Shown here one piece after another: positions 63,960-64,000 of a DNA stretch of 64,000 bases. This DNA comes from OFTM291 sp041741375. GTDB lineage: Bacteria; Gemmatimonadota; Gemmatimonadetes; Gemmatimonadales; GWC2-71-9. The stretch covers positions 5,494 through 69,493 of the forward strand of contig JBGSKF010000151.1 of the NCBI GenBank assembly GCA_041741375.1, written 5' to 3'. The notes beneath the pieces are model-generated. The model did not search any database, was not told the DNA's origin, and saw only the letters and a program-made list of their open reading frames with translations. Position numbers and translations under genes: made by a program. How positions within the stretch are numbered: the stretch's first letter is position 1; every line of letters starts with the position of its first letter.

Positions 63960-64000
63960 ATGAACCGCGCCACCTTCATCCGTCAGACCGGGTCCCTTCT
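63960..64000 (+). CDS. Start of an unidentified gene, 3' truncated by window edge
   Basis: ATG at 63960 is preceded by GGAGG seven bases upstream. The visible residues (MNRATFIRQTGSLL) look like the n-region of a signal peptide, possibly twin-arginine-like (RATFIRQTG resembles proteins annotated as Tat-exported). Too short to identify. Confidence 0.6.
   Translation, partial: MNRATFIRQTGSL

Overview
This is 64 kb of a high-GC bacterial chromosome. The gene families are S9 and M28 secreted peptidases, duplicated orphan ABC permeases, a TonB receptor with a carboxypeptidase-like N-terminal domain, a stand-alone CarboxypepD_reg/plug protein, a fused E2-E1 2-oxoglutarate dehydrogenase (Kgd type), GTG/TTG starts and dense 4-nt gene overlaps. 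Together they suggest Gemmatimonadota or a nearby Gram-negative soil or freshwater lineage. This is an inference from gene content; there is no rRNA in the window.

Left third (1-22012). A 5'-truncated S9 peptidase and a ROK sugar kinase are followed, on the minus strand, by a seven-gene phosphonate operon (10080 down to 2866). Every junction in it is a 4-nt ATGA/GTGA overlap. It encodes a CDP-alcohol phosphatidyltransferase, a 2OG-Fe(II) oxygenase, a flippase-like membrane protein, a LicC-like nucleotidyltransferase, PEP mutase fused to a second nucleotidyltransferase, phosphonopyruvate decarboxylase and AEP transaminase. The natural reading is synthesis of CMP-activated 2-aminoethylphosphonate and its transfer to a lipid or similar alcohol. 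Next comes ispH and, divergently, a hopanoid operon (hpnN, a PhnD-like binding protein, a TPR lipoprotein, shc, hpnH, hpnA, hpnG, a squalene-synthase-type prenyltransferase), then tRNA-Cys with duplicated copies of its 3' end downstream.

Middle (22-46 kb). A plug-domain protein, two convergent dicarboxylate/glutamate-type symporters, tal-tkt, an HNH protein, kgd, glpD with a head-to-head methyltransferase, a thiolase-fadJ beta-oxidation pair, a hybrid histidine kinase, rho and an M28 peptidase.

Right third (46-64 kb). An efflux operon (HlyD adaptor, ATPase, ADOP permease, second ATPase), a four-helix-bundle S23/IVP gene between oppositely oriented heptad arrays, an NtrC-type regulator and its kinase, a TonB receptor broken by an in-frame TGA, a SusD-less lipoprotein partner, a lipoprotein with a C17 tract in its first codons, cardiolipin synthase, a small lipoprotein, and an XRE/DUF6932 toxin-antitoxin-like pair.

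Intergenic DNA is unusually structured. Heptanucleotide tandem arrays (GGGAGTA, GGCGGTA and GAAGTTY types) recur beside gene ends and in several cases contain the stop codon. There are also BIME-like palindromes (CGTCAT...ATGACG), GGGCGA...TCGCCC palindromes and two identical 18-bp palindromes that match the Rex operator consensus.
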